Of a stretch of 35,069 nucleotides of DNA, positions 1-9,732 are shown piece by piece. The stretch covers positions 1 through 35,069 of the forward strand of contig RDDZ01000067.1 in NCBI GenBank assembly GCA_003852775.1, in the 5' to 3' direction. Origin of the DNA: Microbacteriaceae bacterium (GTDB taxonomy: Bacteria > Actinomycetota > Actinomycetes > Actinomycetales > Microbacteriaceae). The notes under the pieces were generated by a model. That model ran no database searches. It worked only from the letters and a program-made list of their open reading frames with translations, and was not told the DNA's origin. Each line of letters starts with the position of its first letter. Position 1 is the stretch's first letter. Made by a program: the position numbers and the translations under genes.

Positions 1-223
1 GAGCGTGCGCACCGTGCCCGTCGCCGGCTGGGCCGCCGAGCTCGTGCGCGAGACGGGGAACAGCCCGAGCTCGCCGTCGCGGAGGCCGGTTCCGGCGTCG
101 GCGGTCCACACGATGCGCGTGACGGCCTCGGTGATCGTGGTGTCGCCGACGACGACCGGCTCGGGCAGCGTCTCGCGCACGAGCTCGGCGGCCCAGCCGG
201 CGACGGGCACGGTGCGCACGCTC
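1..223. repeat. Perfect 55-bp inverted duplication (arms 1–55 and 169–223)
   Basis: Bases 1–55 are the exact reverse complement of bases 169–223, separated by 113 bp. The duplication lies inside the ycnI coding region, so one arm must be out of its normal context. The right arm (169–223) continues the YcnI protein sensibly; the left arm does not. The left arm starts at the first base of the window, so its true length is unknown. The junction falls at a possible microhomology (gtctcg/gagacg). This is typical of a fold-back chimera from amplification or assembly, although a real inverted duplication cannot be excluded. Confidence 0.9.
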
Positions 224-447
224 GTGAACGGGGTGTCGGTCGGCAGGTTCAGGGTGAGGCTGACCGTGGCGGCCGTCTCGGACTCGTTGGGCGCCTTGAG
301 GGTGAGCAGCGCGTAGCTGCCCGCCTCGGCGGTGCTTTCGTCGAGCGTCACGTGGGCGCTCGCGGTGAGCGGCGCGCCGAGGGCGAGGGCGGTCGCGGCG
401 GCGACGGCGAGGGCGGCCGCGGCGGCGCGGCGATGGGTGCGGGACAT
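1..447 (-). CDS. ycnI: YcnI/DUF1775-family secreted copper-binding-type protein, partial and probably chimeric at its 3' end
   Basis: The ATG at 447 is preceded by an AAGGAG Shine-Dalgarno (about 453–458) and opens a signal peptide with an Arg-rich start and Ala/Leu core, with likely cleavage at Ala31|His32. The mature protein would start with His. In characterised YcnI proteins the N-terminal His forms a monohistidine brace for Cu(II) together with a Glu and a Trp. Here Glu55 (in APNE) and Trp114 (in IVWT) fit those positions; this mapping is family knowledge plus inference. The family normally has a further C-terminal part, often with a membrane anchor, which is not visible here. From about residue 132 the reading frame runs into an inverted copy of its own bases 169–223, so the last ~18 codons are antisense sequence and not genuine YcnI. 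It lies 68 bp behind a membrane-protein gene on the same strand, probably one operon. The family call is firm for residues 1–131 only. Confidence 0.8.
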   Translation of the reverse strand, partial: MSRTHRRAAAAALAVAAATALALGAPLTASAHVTLDESTAEAGSYALLTLKAPNESETAATVSLTLNLPTDTPFTSVRTVPVAGWAAELVRETLPEPVVVGDTTITEAVTRIVWTADAGTGLRDGELGLFPVSRTSSAAQPATGTVRTL

Positions 448-515
448 GGGTCTCCTTGCGAAATCGTTCCGGTGTCTGTCGCGTGCGCGCCCGAGGCGGC
501 CGCGGACGGCCGGTC

Positions 516-1115
516 TCAGACGCAGGGGAGCGCCGGGGGTCCGCGACGTGCGATGGCGTCGCGGAGGACGGATGCGGGGGTGCGCGTCGAGCGGACGACG
601 ACCACGCGGGACCCGGGGACGAAGGGCGCGACCGCGACGACGCGGAGCGCGCGCACGACGAGCCCGCCGAGCTGCGCGAGCACCGCCCAGACACGGGCCT
701 CGAGGTGTCGCAGGTAGAGCACGGTGAGCACGCCCGCGAAGAGGTGGGCCGTCCACATCCCGGCGCCGCCCTGGGCGACGGCCTGGGCCGGGTCGGCGGC
801 GAGGGCCGCGAGCGAGCCGTGGTGACCCGCGACCGTGACGGTCGCACCCTGGCCGAGCAGCGAGAAGACGAGGTGGAAGGCGAGCTGCCCGACGGCCGCG
901 CCCGCGATCGTGCGGGGGAGGGTGAGGGCGCGTCGACCGGCGCGCACCCGGCCGACGGCAATCGTGCCGACGGCCGTCGAGAAGACGCCGCCGAGCAGGA
1001 GGGCGATCACGGTGGGGGCGGGCCCACCGCCCACGAGGTGCGAGACGGCGGCGAGCACCGTCGCGACGCCGCCGAGCAGCGCGCCGCGCAGCAGGCGGAC
1101 GGCTCTCGGGGACAT
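516..1115 (-). CDS. Four-helix membrane protein with conserved-looking His residues, next to ycnI
   Basis: This is a 199-aa hydrophobic protein with about four membrane segments and His residues at or near the helices (SHLVGG, FHLVF, GHHGS, TAHLF, LRHLE). Its position upstream of a YcnI gene and the buried His residues suggest metal (copper) handling. That is inference; I recognise only a general resemblance to actinobacterial membrane proteins found beside copper genes. I chose the ATG at 1115, not upstream starts, because the protein then begins directly before the first hydrophobic segment and because a TATCCT box (1128→1123) lies 7 nt upstream, a leaderless layout with no Shine-Dalgarno. 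The C-terminus is basic and ends in a Cys. It is transcribed divergently from clpX. Confidence 0.7.
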   Translation of the reverse strand: MSPRAVRLLRGALLGGVATVLAAVSHLVGGGPAPTVIALLLGGVFSTAVGTIAVGRVRAGRRALTLPRTIAGAAVGQLAFHLVFSLLGQGATVTVAGHHGSLAALAADPAQAVAQGGAGMWTAHLFAGVLTVLYLRHLEARVWAVLAQLGGLVVRALRVVAVAPFVPGSRVVVVRSTRTPASVLRDAIARRGPPALPCV

Positions 1116-1122
1116 GGAGACC

Positions 1123-1128
1123 AGGATA
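1123..1128 (-). promoter_or_regulatory. −10-like box of a probable leaderless promoter (TATCCT)
   Basis: TATCCT on the minus strand ends 7 nt before the ATG at 1115. No Shine-Dalgarno is present, which fits initiation on a leaderless transcript. No convincing −35 box is seen. Confidence 0.45.
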
Positions 1129-1242
1129 GTCGCGGCGCGCCGGGGCGAAGGTCCCGTGGCCCCCGGACGCGTGCCACGCGAATCGGGGGCGGCGCGCCGA
1201 CACGGAAATGCGTGAAGACCCACCTGCGTCACCGGGACGGGT

Positions 1243-1270
1243 TAGGCTCTCGGTACCGCTTCGGAGGGGA
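1243..1270 (+). promoter_or_regulatory. Candidate clpX −10 box and Shine-Dalgarno
   Basis: TAGGCT at 1243–1248 fits a TANNNT −10 box, and ggagggga at 1263–1270 is a strong Shine-Dalgarno 7 nt before the ATG at 1278. No clear −35 box is seen. The 162-bp gap 1116–1277 separates two divergent genes and shows nothing else I can identify. Confidence 0.4.
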
Positions 1271-1277
1271 GACCGGG

Positions 1278-2555
<1,278 letters not shown>

Positions 2556-2570
2556 CGTCCGGCTGACGCC

Positions 2571-3401
2571 ATGAGCGAGCAGCGCGGCGGGTCCGCCTCC
2601 GTCGTCCGGGGTGTGCGCCGAGCCGCGATCATCGCGATCGTCGCCTCCCTCGCCGTCGCGGCGCTCCTCGGCATCATCGCCCTCCTGAGCGGCGAGTTCG
2701 GCGACACCCAGGCGCGCATCCTCGGCACGACGCTGACGATCGCCGCGTTCGGCACGACCGCCCTGTGCCACCTCGCGGTCGTCGCCCGCCCCGTGCGCGT
2801 CGTCGGCTACGTCGGGATCGCGGCGAGCGTCACCGCGGCGGGGTGCGCCCTCGTGCTCATCTGGGGGGAGCTGTCGTGGGAGCAGACGGAGCCCGTGCTC
2901 AAGGGGCTCTTCGTCTCGATCATCGTCGCGGTGAGCCTCGCCCAGACGAACCTGCTGCTCCTGCTGTCCGGTCGCCGCCACCGGGCCATCCGGATCGCGC
3001 TCGGCGTGACGCTCGCGGCGATCGCGATCGTGGCGCTCATGCTCGTGCCGCCGATCCTCAGCGACGGCGAGATCCCCGGACCCGCCTACGACGAGGCGTG
3101 GTGGCGCAGCTTCGGCGTCGTCGCGATCCTCGACGCGCTCGGCACGATCGCCCTGCCGATCCTCGCCCTCGTGCTCGGCCGCACCGAGGGTGCCGCCGAA
3201 CCCGTGGCGCCGGGCTCCGAGGACGCACTCCCCGGCTCGATGACGGTCGTGCTGCCCCCGTACGTCGCCGAGCTCGTGCGCGCCGGCGCCGCGCACGACG
3301 AGCGCACTCCCGAGGAATTCGCCGTCTGGGTGCTGCAGGCCGCGCTCAACCCGCCGGCACCGCCGCCTCCCCGCCCCGACGAGCCGACCGCGCAGGGCTG
3401 A
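2571..3401 (+). CDS. Six-helix membrane protein with a C-terminal ribbon-helix-helix-like segment
   Basis: This is a 276-aa protein of unknown function. Hydrophobic segments lie at about residues 19–40, 50–71, 78–98, 111–132, 140–161 and 182–203. After a short linker, residues 223–259 run [12 protein letters not shown]…[15 protein letters not shown]. This looks like a strand followed by two helices, in the style of Arc/CopG ribbon-helix-helix proteins. A Pro-rich tail (260–276) ends the protein. It starts 15 bp after clpX and is probably co-transcribed, but the Shine-Dalgarno is weak. I recognise no named family; the DNA-binding-like tail on a membrane protein is an inference from sequence pattern only. 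Confidence 0.75.
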   Translation: MSEQRGGSASVVRGVRRAAIIAIVASLAVAALLGIIALLSGEFGDTQARILGTTLTIAAFGTTALCHLAVVARPVRVVGYVGIAASVTAAGCALVLIWGELSWEQTEPVLKGLFVSIIVAVSLAQTNLLLLLSGRRHRAIRIALGVTLAAIAIVALMLVPPILSDGEIPGPAYDEAWWRSFGVVAILDALGTIALPILALVLGRTEGAAEPVAPGSEDALPGSMTVVLPPYVAELVRAGAAHDERTPEEFAVWVLQAALNPPAPPPPRPDEPTAQG

Positions 3402-3467
3402 GCGCGGCGGAGGGCGAGCACGCCACACCCTCCCGACTGGCCGCCGCGCGCGGGCGCCCGCGACCCC

Positions 3468-3473
3468 TAGTCT
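3468..3473 (+). promoter_or_regulatory. −10-like box of a probable leaderless promoter (TAGTCT) for benE
   Basis: TAGTCT ends 7 nt before the ATG at 3481 and there is no Shine-Dalgarno in the intervening bases. The 79-bp gap after the preceding gene shows no clear terminator. Confidence 0.45.
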
Positions 3474-3480
3474 CGACACG

Positions 3481-4674
3481 ATGAACGCGCGCGAACTCGC
3501 CCAGCCCATCGGCACCGGCATCGTGGGGGCGCTCACCGGATTCGCGAGCTCGTTCGCGATCGTCGTCGCGGGTCTGGGGGCGGTCGGTGCGAGCGAGGCC
3601 GACGCCGCATCCGGGCTCCTCGTGCTCACCGTCGCCCAGGGCGTCCTCTGCATCGTCTTCGGCCTGTGGACGCGGATGCCGCTGAGCTTCGCCTGGTCGA
3701 CCCCCGGCGCCGCCCTCCTGGTGGCCGCGGAGGCCACGACGGGCGACTTCCGCGCAGCCGTCGGCGCGTTCCTCGTGAGCGGGGCGCTCCTCGTGCTCAC
3801 GGGCCTGTGGCCGGCTCTCGCGAGGGCGATGACGCGCATCCCGAAGCCGATCGCCTCGGCGATGCTCGCCGGCATCCTGTTCCCGATCTGCCTCGCGCCC
3901 GTGCTCGCGACGATCGAGCTGCCGTGGCTCGCGCTGCCGATCGTGCTCGTCTGGCTCGTGCTCGCGCGCCTCGCGCCGCGCTGGGCGGTGCCCGGCGCGG
4001 TGCTCGCGACGGTCGTCGCCGTCGTCGTCTCGGGCGAGGCGTCCGCGATCGAGCCGAGCGGTCTCGCGCCCGTGCTCACCGTGACGTGGCCCGTCTTCGA
4101 CCCCGCGGTCATCGCCGGGCTCGGCGTGCCGCTCTACGTCGTCACGATGGCGGGGCAGAACGTCCCCGGCTTCGCCGTGCTCACGACCTTCGGCTACCCG
4201 CACCCTCCCGCGCGCGCCATGATCGCGGGGTCGGGCGCGGCCGCCGTCCTCTCGGCCGTGTTCGGCGGGCACGCGCTCAACCTCGCCGCGATCACCGCGG
4301 CGATGATGGCGGGGCCCGATGCGCATCCGGATCGCGACCGCCGCTGGATCGCGACGGTCGCGTGCGGCGTCGCCTATCTCGTGCTCGGCGTGGGTGCGGG
4401 GGCCGCGACGTCGCTCGTGGCGGTCGCGCCGCCGCTCATCATCACGGCGGTCGCGGGCCTCGCGCTCTTCGGCGCGCTCGCCTCGGCCGCGTCGACCGCG
4501 TTCGAGGAGCCGTCGTCGCGCGTCGTCGCGGTCATCACCTTCCTCGTGGTGGCGTCCGGGGTGTCGGTCGCGGGGATCGGCTCGGCGTTCTGGGGCCTCG
4601 TCGTCGGCGGGATCGCGATGCTCTGGCTCACGTGGCACCCGTGGCGGAGGGGCTCCGCGCGGGGAGCACAATAG
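3481..4674 (+). CDS. benE: BenE-family (benzoate:H+ symporter-like) transporter
   Basis: This 397-aa polytopic membrane protein has roughly a dozen hydrophobic segments. Family hallmarks seen are the central AGQNVPGFAVL segment and the GGHALNLAAITAAMMAG segment, both typical of the BenE family. The founding member is a proton-coupled benzoate importer, but many homologues have untested substrates and no benzoate catabolism genes lie nearby, so the substrate is open. The start is fixed by the TAGTCT box 7 nt upstream. The MFS gene begins 5 bp after the stop codon, so the two are probably one transcript. Confidence 0.88.
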   Translation: MNARELAQPIGTGIVGALTGFASSFAIVVAGLGAVGASEADAASGLLVLTVAQGVLCIVFGLWTRMPLSFAWSTPGAALLVAAEATTGDFRAAVGAFLVSGALLVLTGLWPALARAMTRIPKPIASAMLAGILFPICLAPVLATIELPWLALPIVLVWLVLARLAPRWAVPGAVLATVVAVVVSGEASAIEPSGLAPVLTVTWPVFDPAVIAGLGVPLYVVTMAGQNVPGFAVLTTFGYPHPPARAMIAGSGAAAVLSAVFGGHALNLAAITAAMMAGPDAHPDRDRRWIATVACGVAYLVLGVGAGAATSLVAVAPPLIITAVAGLALFGALASAASTAFEEPSSRVVAVITFLVVASGVSVAGIGSAFWGLVVGGIAMLWLTWHPWRRGSARGAQ

Positions 4675-4679
4675 AGACG

Positions 4680-5948
4680 GTGACCTCCTCCGCCCGTCAG
4701 CCCCTGCCCACGAGGTTCCGTCGCACCTTCTCCGACCCGGTGCTCCGCGAGCTCACGATCGCGACGCTCATCAGCTCGGTCGGGCGGGGCGTCACGCTCA
4801 CCGTCGTGGTGCTCTACCTCTCGCTCATCGCGGGGCTGCCCGCCGAGCAGGTCGCGCTCGTCTACACGATCGGCGCCGCCGTCGGCATCGGCGCCTCGTA
4901 CCTCGGCGGCCACCTCGCCGACACGCTCTCGGCGCGGCGGATGCTCGTAGCCGGCGTCCTCCTCGGGGGGCTCTCGCTCGCGGCGGTCGCCCTCGTCACC
5001 GAGTTCTGGATGGCGCTCGTCACCGAGTCGCTCATCTCCCTCGCGCTCAGCATGAGCGGGTCGGTGCGCTCGGCGATCATCGCGCGGGCCTTCTCGCCCG
5101 AGACGCGCGTCACGAGCCGCGCCGTGCTCCGCACCGTCACCAACGTCGGTATCACGGCAGGCACGGGCGTCGGCGCCGTCGCGCTCGCCCTCGGGAGCGC
5201 CGAGTCGTACCGCGCGATCCTCGTCGTGGGCGGCCTCGCCTACGCCGCATCCGCTCTCCTCCTGGTGCGGCTCCCGGCGAGCGTCGACGCCCCGAAGCCC
5301 GTCGAGGTGGAATCGGACGCCGCCCCGGTCGAGCCGGGCCGCAGCCCGTGGCGCGATCCCCGCTACCTGCTGTTCGCGGCGTTCGCGGGCGTCTTCGGCA
5401 TCCAGTTCGTCGTGCTCAACGTGGGCATCCCGCTGTGGGTGGCCCACGACACGGTCGCGCCCGAGTACCTCGTGTCGATCCTGTTCACCATCAACACGGT
5501 GCTCGTGATCGCGCTGCAGGTGCCGCTATCGCGCGGCACCCACGACCTGCGCCGCGCGGGCGACGTGATGGCGGTCGCGGGCGTGCTCATGGCGCTCGGC
5601 TGCGTGCTCTACGGCATGTCCGCGGGCACGCCCCTCGTCGCGACGGTCGTGCTGCTCGTCGCCGCGTCGGTGCTGCACGCGCTCTCGGAGGTGCTCTCGC
5701 AGGGCGGCGCGTGGGGCCTCAGCTTCGAGCTCGCCGACCAGCGGCGCGCGGGCGCCTACCAGGGCGTCTACTCGATGACCTTCGCGGCCGCGTCGATGGT
5801 GGGGCCGCTCGTGATCACGTGGACGGCGATCCAGCTCGGGTTCGCGGGGTGGCTCATCCTCGGCGCGATGTTCCTCGCCGCGGCGATCGGCGTCACCGTC
5901 ATCGCCCGCCGTGCAGGCCGCGCTCAGGAGTTCTCGGCTCGCCCCTGA
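4680..5948 (+). CDS. Major facilitator superfamily transporter
   Basis: This is a 422-aa protein with about twelve membrane segments and a long central cytoplasmic loop rich in Glu/Pro/Val (about residues 200–225). The loop between helices 2 and 3 reads GGHLADTLSARRM, which matches MFS motif A (G-x-L-A-D-x4-R-R). The GTG at 4680 gives a short cytoplasmic start (VTSSARQPLPTRF) before helix 1; in-frame codons further upstream are shadows of benE. No Shine-Dalgarno is visible. It is convergent with the siderophore operon and overlaps its last gene by 25 bp (5924–5948). The substrate is unknown; the class fits multidrug or metabolite export. Confidence 0.85.
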   Translation: MTSSARQPLPTRFRRTFSDPVLRELTIATLISSVGRGVTLTVVVLYLSLIAGLPAEQVALVYTIGAAVGIGASYLGGHLADTLSARRMLVAGVLLGGLSLAAVALVTEFWMALVTESLISLALSMSGSVRSAIIARAFSPETRVTSRAVLRTVTNVGITAGTGVGAVALALGSAESYRAILVVGGLAYAASALLLVRLPASVDAPKPVEVESDAAPVEPGRSPWRDPRYLLFAAFAGVFGIQFVVLNVGIPLWVAHDTVAPEYLVSILFTINTVLVIALQVPLSRGTHDLRRAGDVMAVAGVLMALGCVLYGMSAGTPLVATVVLLVAASVLHALSEVLSQGGAWGLSFELADQRRAGAYQGVYSMTFAAASMVGPLVITWTAIQLGFAGWLILGAMFLAAAIGVTVIARRAGRAQEFSARP

Positions 5949-6844
5949 CGCCAGTAGCCCATGAAGGCGACCGCGCGACGGTCGATGCCGAGCTCCGTCA
6001 CGAGGTGCCGGCGGATGGCCGTGATGGCGCCCGCCTCGCCCGCGAGCCAGGCGTAGAGCGACGCGCTCTTGAGGGCCGCACCGCCGCGCGCGTTGCGCGG
6101 CACCTCCCACAGCAGCTCCTGGTCGATGTCGACGGGCTCGGGCTCGACGCCCGGGTGCGCCTCGAGGTGCTCGGCGGCGACGGCGGTGACGCGTTCCACG
6201 AGAGCGTCGCCGTGCGGTCGCCCCGCGCGCGCGAGCACGTGCACCGCGAAGCCCGGATGCGGGGGCAGGTAGGCCGCGTCGCGCGGGTCGGGGAGCTCCA
6301 CGACGGCCGTGCCGCGCGCCTCCGGCGGCAGCTGCTCCAGGATGCGGGCGATCGCGGGCGCGGCGGTCTCGTCGCCCGCGAGCAGGTGGTGGCCACAGCG
6401 GGCGGGCGGCACGAAGTCGACGCCGCCGTACGGGCCCGGGTGCGCGGCGTTCGGGCCGAGCACGAGCAGCTCGTCGCCGAGGCGGGCGGCGCCCGCCCAG
6501 CGCGCGGCGGGACCCTCGGGGCCGTGCAGGGCGACGTCGACGAGCAGCTCCCCGTGCTCGACGCCGCGGATCGTGAAGGTGCGGAACGGCGGGCGCTCGC
6601 CCTCCGGCATCGCACGCCACCTCGCGTACCACTCGGGGTCGGTCGGCATCGCGTCGATGCCCGCGGGGCTCGGCGGCACGACCTTGATGCGCTGGTCGAA
6701 ACCGGGGTCGGCGAGCCGCACGTCGTCGATCGAGCGCAGCGCGAAGCGCCGGAAGGTGGGCGTGAGGTCGACGATGCGCGACACGGCCACCCGGGTGAAC
6801 GCCCACGGCTCGGTCGCGGTCCGCACGAGGGTGTCAGCGGCCAC
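5924..6844 (-). CDS. Siderophore-interacting protein (ViuB/SIP-type FAD ferric-siderophore reductase)
   Basis: This 306-aa protein is the usual length for the SIP family, which reduces imported ferric siderophores in the cytoplasm using FAD and NAD(P)H or ferredoxin. Seen: an N-terminal FAD-binding barrel with the RTFTIRG motif (family RxYT-like) and the segment [11 protein letters not shown]; then the SIP domain starting [12 protein letters not shown]; and a typical C-terminus [21 protein letters not shown]…GYWRQG. The GTG at 6844 overlaps the end of the ATPase gene by 11 bp, indicating translational coupling as the last gene of the iron operon. It overlaps the convergent MFS gene by 25 bp at its 3' end, leaving no room for a terminator outside coding sequence. 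Confidence 0.93.
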   Translation of the reverse strand: MAADTLVRTATEPWAFTRVAVSRIVDLTPTFRRFALRSIDDVRLADPGFDQRIKVVPPSPAGIDAMPTDPEWYARWRAMPEGERPPFRTFTIRGVEHGELLVDVALHGPEGPAARWAGAARLGDELLVLGPNAAHPGPYGGVDFVPPARCGHHLLAGDETAAPAIARILEQLPPEARGTAVVELPDPRDAAYLPPHPGFAVHVLARAGRPHGDALVERVTAVAAEHLEAHPGVEPEPVDIDQELLWEVPRNARGGAALKSASLYAWLAGEAGAITAIRRHLVTELGIDRRAVAFMGYWRQGRAENS

Positions 6845-7634
6845 GGTGCCTCCCGATCGGCACGACGAGCGGGGTGCCGGACACGGGGTCGGGCATCACG
6901 TGGCTGCTGATGCCGAACACGCGCTCGACGAGGCCGGGGGTGAGGATGTCGGCCGGGGCGCCGCTCGCCACGATCCGCCCGCCGCGCATCGCGACGAGCT
7001 CGTCGGCGTAGCGAGCGGCGAGGTTGAGGTCGTGCAGCACCATGACGATCGTCGTCCCGCGCTCGCGGCCGAGCTCGGCGAGCAGGTCGAGCACCTCGAC
7101 CTGGTGCGCGACGTCGAGGAACGTCGTCGGCTCGTCGAGCAGCAGGATGTCGGTCTCCTGGGCGAGCGCCATCGCGATCCACACGCGCTGCCGCTGCCCT
7201 CCCGAGAGCTCGTCGACGCTGCGGTCCGAGAGCTCGGCCGTGCCGGTGGCCTCGAGCGCCGCCGCGACGGCCGCGTGGTCGTGCTCGCTCCAGCGGGCGA
7301 GGAGGCGCTGGTGCGGATGCCGGCCGCGGCCGACGAGGTCGGCGACCGTGATGCCCTCGGGGGCGACGGGGCTCTGCGGCAGCAGTCCGAGCACGCGCGC
7401 GACCTGCTTCGAGGGCGCACGGGAGATGGGTCCGCCGTCGAGGAGCACCTGACCGCTCGCGGGGGCGAGCAGGCGTGCGAGAGCGCGCAGCAGGGTCGAC
7501 TTGCCGCAGCCGTTCGGCCCCACGATCGCCGTGATGCGGCCGGGGGCGACGTCGAGGTCGAGCGCCTCGACGACCGTGCGGTCGCCGTAGGCGAGGGTCA
7601 CGTCGCGCGCCTGGAGGGTGTGGGTGATGGTCAC
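6834..7634 (-). CDS. Iron-siderophore ABC transporter ATP-binding protein (FecE/FepC type)
   Basis: This 266-aa ATPase energises the two FecCD permeases encoded just upstream. Motifs: Walker [10 protein letters not shown] (39–47), Q-loop near LLPQSP (85–89), ABC signature LSGGQ (143–147), Walker B ILLLDEP (D167/E168) and switch His in LHDLN. The GTG at 7634 lies in a 4-bp GTGA overlap with the preceding permease stop, and a GAAGGGA Shine-Dalgarno lies about 8 nt upstream. The segment [19 protein letters not shown] is typical of FecE-like ATPases. Confidence 0.95.
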   Translation of the reverse strand: MTITHTLQARDVTLAYGDRTVVEALDLDVAPGRITAIVGPNGCGKSTLLRALARLLAPASGQVLLDGGPISRAPSKQVARVLGLLPQSPVAPEGITVADLVGRGRHPHQRLLARWSEHDHAAVAAALEATGTAELSDRSVDELSGGQRQRVWIAMALAQETDILLLDEPTTFLDVAHQVEVLDLLAELGRERGTTIVMVLHDLNLAARYADELVAMRGGRIVASGAPADILTPGLVERVFGISSHVMPDPVSGTPLVVPIGRHRGR

Positions 7635-8692
7635 GACGTGCGTCCCTTCCGGGCGGTGCGGGCGAGCAGGAGGATGAGGAACGGGGCGCCGAGCGCGCCC
7701 GTGATGACGCCCACCGGGTAGCGGGTGTCGAACGCGAACTGGCCGACGAGGTCGGCGGTGAGCACGAGCAGCGCACCGACCGCGCCCGCGGGCAGCAGGA
7801 GGGAGGCGCCCGGGCCCATGATGCGCGCGGCGATCGGCCCCGACATGAACGCGACGAACGCGACGGGACCCGCGGCGCCCGTCGCGAACGCGAGGAGCGC
7901 GACCGCGCCGAGGAGGAGCGCGAGGCGCACGGCGGGCACCCGCACCCCGAGCGCGGCGGCGGTGTCGTCTCCCAGCCGCAGCGTCCCGAGGGCGCGCGAC
8001 GACGCGAGCATGACGGGCACGAGCACGAGCATCGCGACGGTGAGCGGCGCGATGCTCTGCCAGCTCGCGCCGTTGAGGCTCCCGGCGAGCCACTGGAGGG
8101 CGGCGGGCATGTCCCAGTCGGAGGCGCGGGAGAGCACCCACGACACGACGCTCTGCAGCATCGCGGCGACGCCGATCCCGATGAGCACGAGTCGAGCCCC
8201 CGAGAAGCCGCGGTGGGAGGCGAGCAGGTGGATCGCGAGCGCCGTGACGAGGGCCCCGCCGAGGGCGAGCAGGGAGCCCCCCGTGTCGCTCAGCGAGAGC
8301 ACCACGACCCCGAAGACGCCCGCGGCGCTCGCACCCCACGTGACGCCGATGATGTCGGGGGAGGCGAGCGGGTTCCGCAGCAGCGTCTGGAAGGTGACCC
8401 CCGCGACGCCGAAGGCGAAGCCCGAGAGCAAGGCGAGCGTCGCGCGCGGGAGCCGCAGCTCGCCCACCGTGAAGGAGGCGCCGGGCACCTGCTGCCCGAG
8501 GACGACCCGCAGCACCTCCTCGGGCCCGTAAAACGTGCGGCCGACCATGAGGCTCAGGGCGAAGACCGCCGCGAGCAGTGCGATGAGGGCGAGCACGCGC
8601 ACGAGGCGTCGCCGCGAGCGGCGGCGGTGCCCTGCTGCGATCCGGGTGGGGGTGTCGCGCGGCGGTACGGCGGTGGCGAGGGTCGCGGTCAC
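7631..8692 (-). CDS. FecCD-family ferric-siderophore permease (second subunit)
   Basis: This 353-aa integral membrane protein has about ten helices and a basic N-terminus ([11 protein letters not shown]). FecCD hallmarks are [20 protein letters not shown], the [17 protein letters not shown] segment, and the C-terminal [16 protein letters not shown]. It would form a heterodimer with the adjacent permease to carry the ferric siderophore across the membrane. The GTG at 8692 overlaps the upstream permease stop in GTGA, so translation is probably coupled. Confidence 0.94.
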   Translation of the reverse strand: MTATLATAVPPRDTPTRIAAGHRRRSRRRLVRVLALIALLAAVFALSLMVGRTFYGPEEVLRVVLGQQVPGASFTVGELRLPRATLALLSGFAFGVAGVTFQTLLRNPLASPDIIGVTWGASAAGVFGVVVLSLSDTGGSLLALGGALVTALAIHLLASHRGFSGARLVLIGIGVAAMLQSVVSWVLSRASDWDMPAALQWLAGSLNGASWQSIAPLTVAMLVLVPVMLASSRALGTLRLGDDTAAALGVRVPAVRLALLLGAVALLAFATGAAGPVAFVAFMSGPIAARIMGPGASLLLPAGAVGALLVLTADLVGQFAFDTRYPVGVITGALGAPFLILLLARTARKGRTS

Positions 8693-9732
8693 AGCTCGCG
8701 CACCTTCCGGCGGCGCACGATCGCGATGAACACGGGGGCGCCGATGAGGGCCGTGACGATGCCCACCTCGACCTCGTCGGGGCGCGCGATCACGCGGCCC
8801 ACGACATCCGCGACGGTGAGCAGCGTCGCGCCGGCGACGGCCGAGAACGGCAGCAGCCAGCGGTGGTCCGTGCCGACGAGCAGACGGCACAGGTGCGGGA
8901 CGACGAGACCGACGAAGCCGATGGGGCCCGCGATCGCGGTCGCTGCGCCGCACAGGACGACGGCGCCCGCGGCGGAGATCGCCCGCGTGCGGCCGACGTG
9001 CTCGCCGAGCCCCGCGGCCACGTCGTCGCCGAGCGCGAGGGCGTTCATGCCTCGCGCGAGGGCGAGCACGAGGAGGGCGCCCGCCGCGAGGGCGGGGACG
9101 ATGAGCGCGATGCGGTCCCACGCGGCGCCGCCCACCCCGCCGATCTGCCAGAACCGGAACGCCGTGAGCTCCTGGGCGCGGGGGAGCGTGACGGCGTTCA
9201 CGAGCGAGCCGAGGGCGGCCGTCGTCGCGGCGCCCGCGAGCGCGAGCTTGAGGGGGGTCGCGCCGTCGCGTCCGAGGGAGCCGATCGCGTAGACGAGGAC
9301 CCCGGCCGCTGCGGAGCCGACGACCGCGACGACGAGCACGGCGATGGGGTGCATGACGCCGAGGAAGGCCATCGCCGTCACGACGGCGAGCGAGGCGCCC
9401 ATCGAGAGGCCGAGGATGCCGGGGTCGGCGAGCGGGTTCCGCGTCACGGCCTGCAGCGTCGTGCCCGAGAGGGCGAGCGCGGCGCCCACGAGGATCGCGA
9501 GCACCGTGCGCGGGATGCGCGCGGCGACCGCGGCGGCCCCCACGGTGTCGGTGTCCCCGAGCAGGCCGGCGACGATCTCCTCGGGCGAGACGACGCGCGT
9601 GCCGATCGCGCACGACAGTCCCGCGGCGACGACGAGCGCGGCGACGCCCGCCGCGAGCCAGGCGACGCGGATGGCCGCCGGGCGGCGCGCGATCGCGGCA
9701 TCCGGCGGCGTGGGGGCTGTGGTCGTGGTCAC
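8689..9732 (-). CDS. FecCD-family ferric-siderophore permease (first subunit)
   Basis: This 347-aa polytopic membrane protein has family motifs [38 protein letters not shown], the cytoplasmic [15 protein letters not shown] loop that contacts the ATPase, and the terminal [16 protein letters not shown]. The GTG at 9732 overlaps the stop codon of the binding-protein gene by 4 bp (GTGA). It is closely related in layout to the next permease, as usual for FecC/FecD pairs arising from gene duplication. Confidence 0.94.
   Translation of the reverse strand: MTTTTAPTPPDAAIARRPAAIRVAWLAAGVAALVVAAGLSCAIGTRVVSPEEIVAGLLGDTDTVGAAAVAARIPRTVLAILVGAALALSGTTLQAVTRNPLADPGILGLSMGASLAVVTAMAFLGVMHPIAVLVVAVVGSAAAGVLVYAIGSLGRDGATPLKLALAGAATTAALGSLVNAVTLPRAQELTAFRFWQIGGVGGAAWDRIALIVPALAAGALLVLALARGMNALALGDDVAAGLGEHVGRTRAISAAGAVVLCGAATAIAGPIGFVGLVVPHLCRLLVGTDHRWLLPFSAVAGATLLTVADVVGRVIARPDEVEVGIVTALIGAPVFIAIVRRRKVREL

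Noticed and set aside
1-55. YcnI C-terminus read through the left arm
   Set aside because: The residues are the antisense of the gene's own codons and do not resemble the family; they result from the inverted duplication.
456-1277. N-terminal extension of clpX by in-frame codons
   Set aside because: The extension is antisense to the divergent membrane gene. The Shine-Dalgarno at 1263–1270 and the zinc finger mark the ATG at 1278 as the true start.
4319-6910. An 863-codon plus-strand frame across benE, MFS and the SIP gene
   Set aside because: Arg/Ser-rich frame-shifted product spanning three well-supported genes on both strands; no domain is recognisable.
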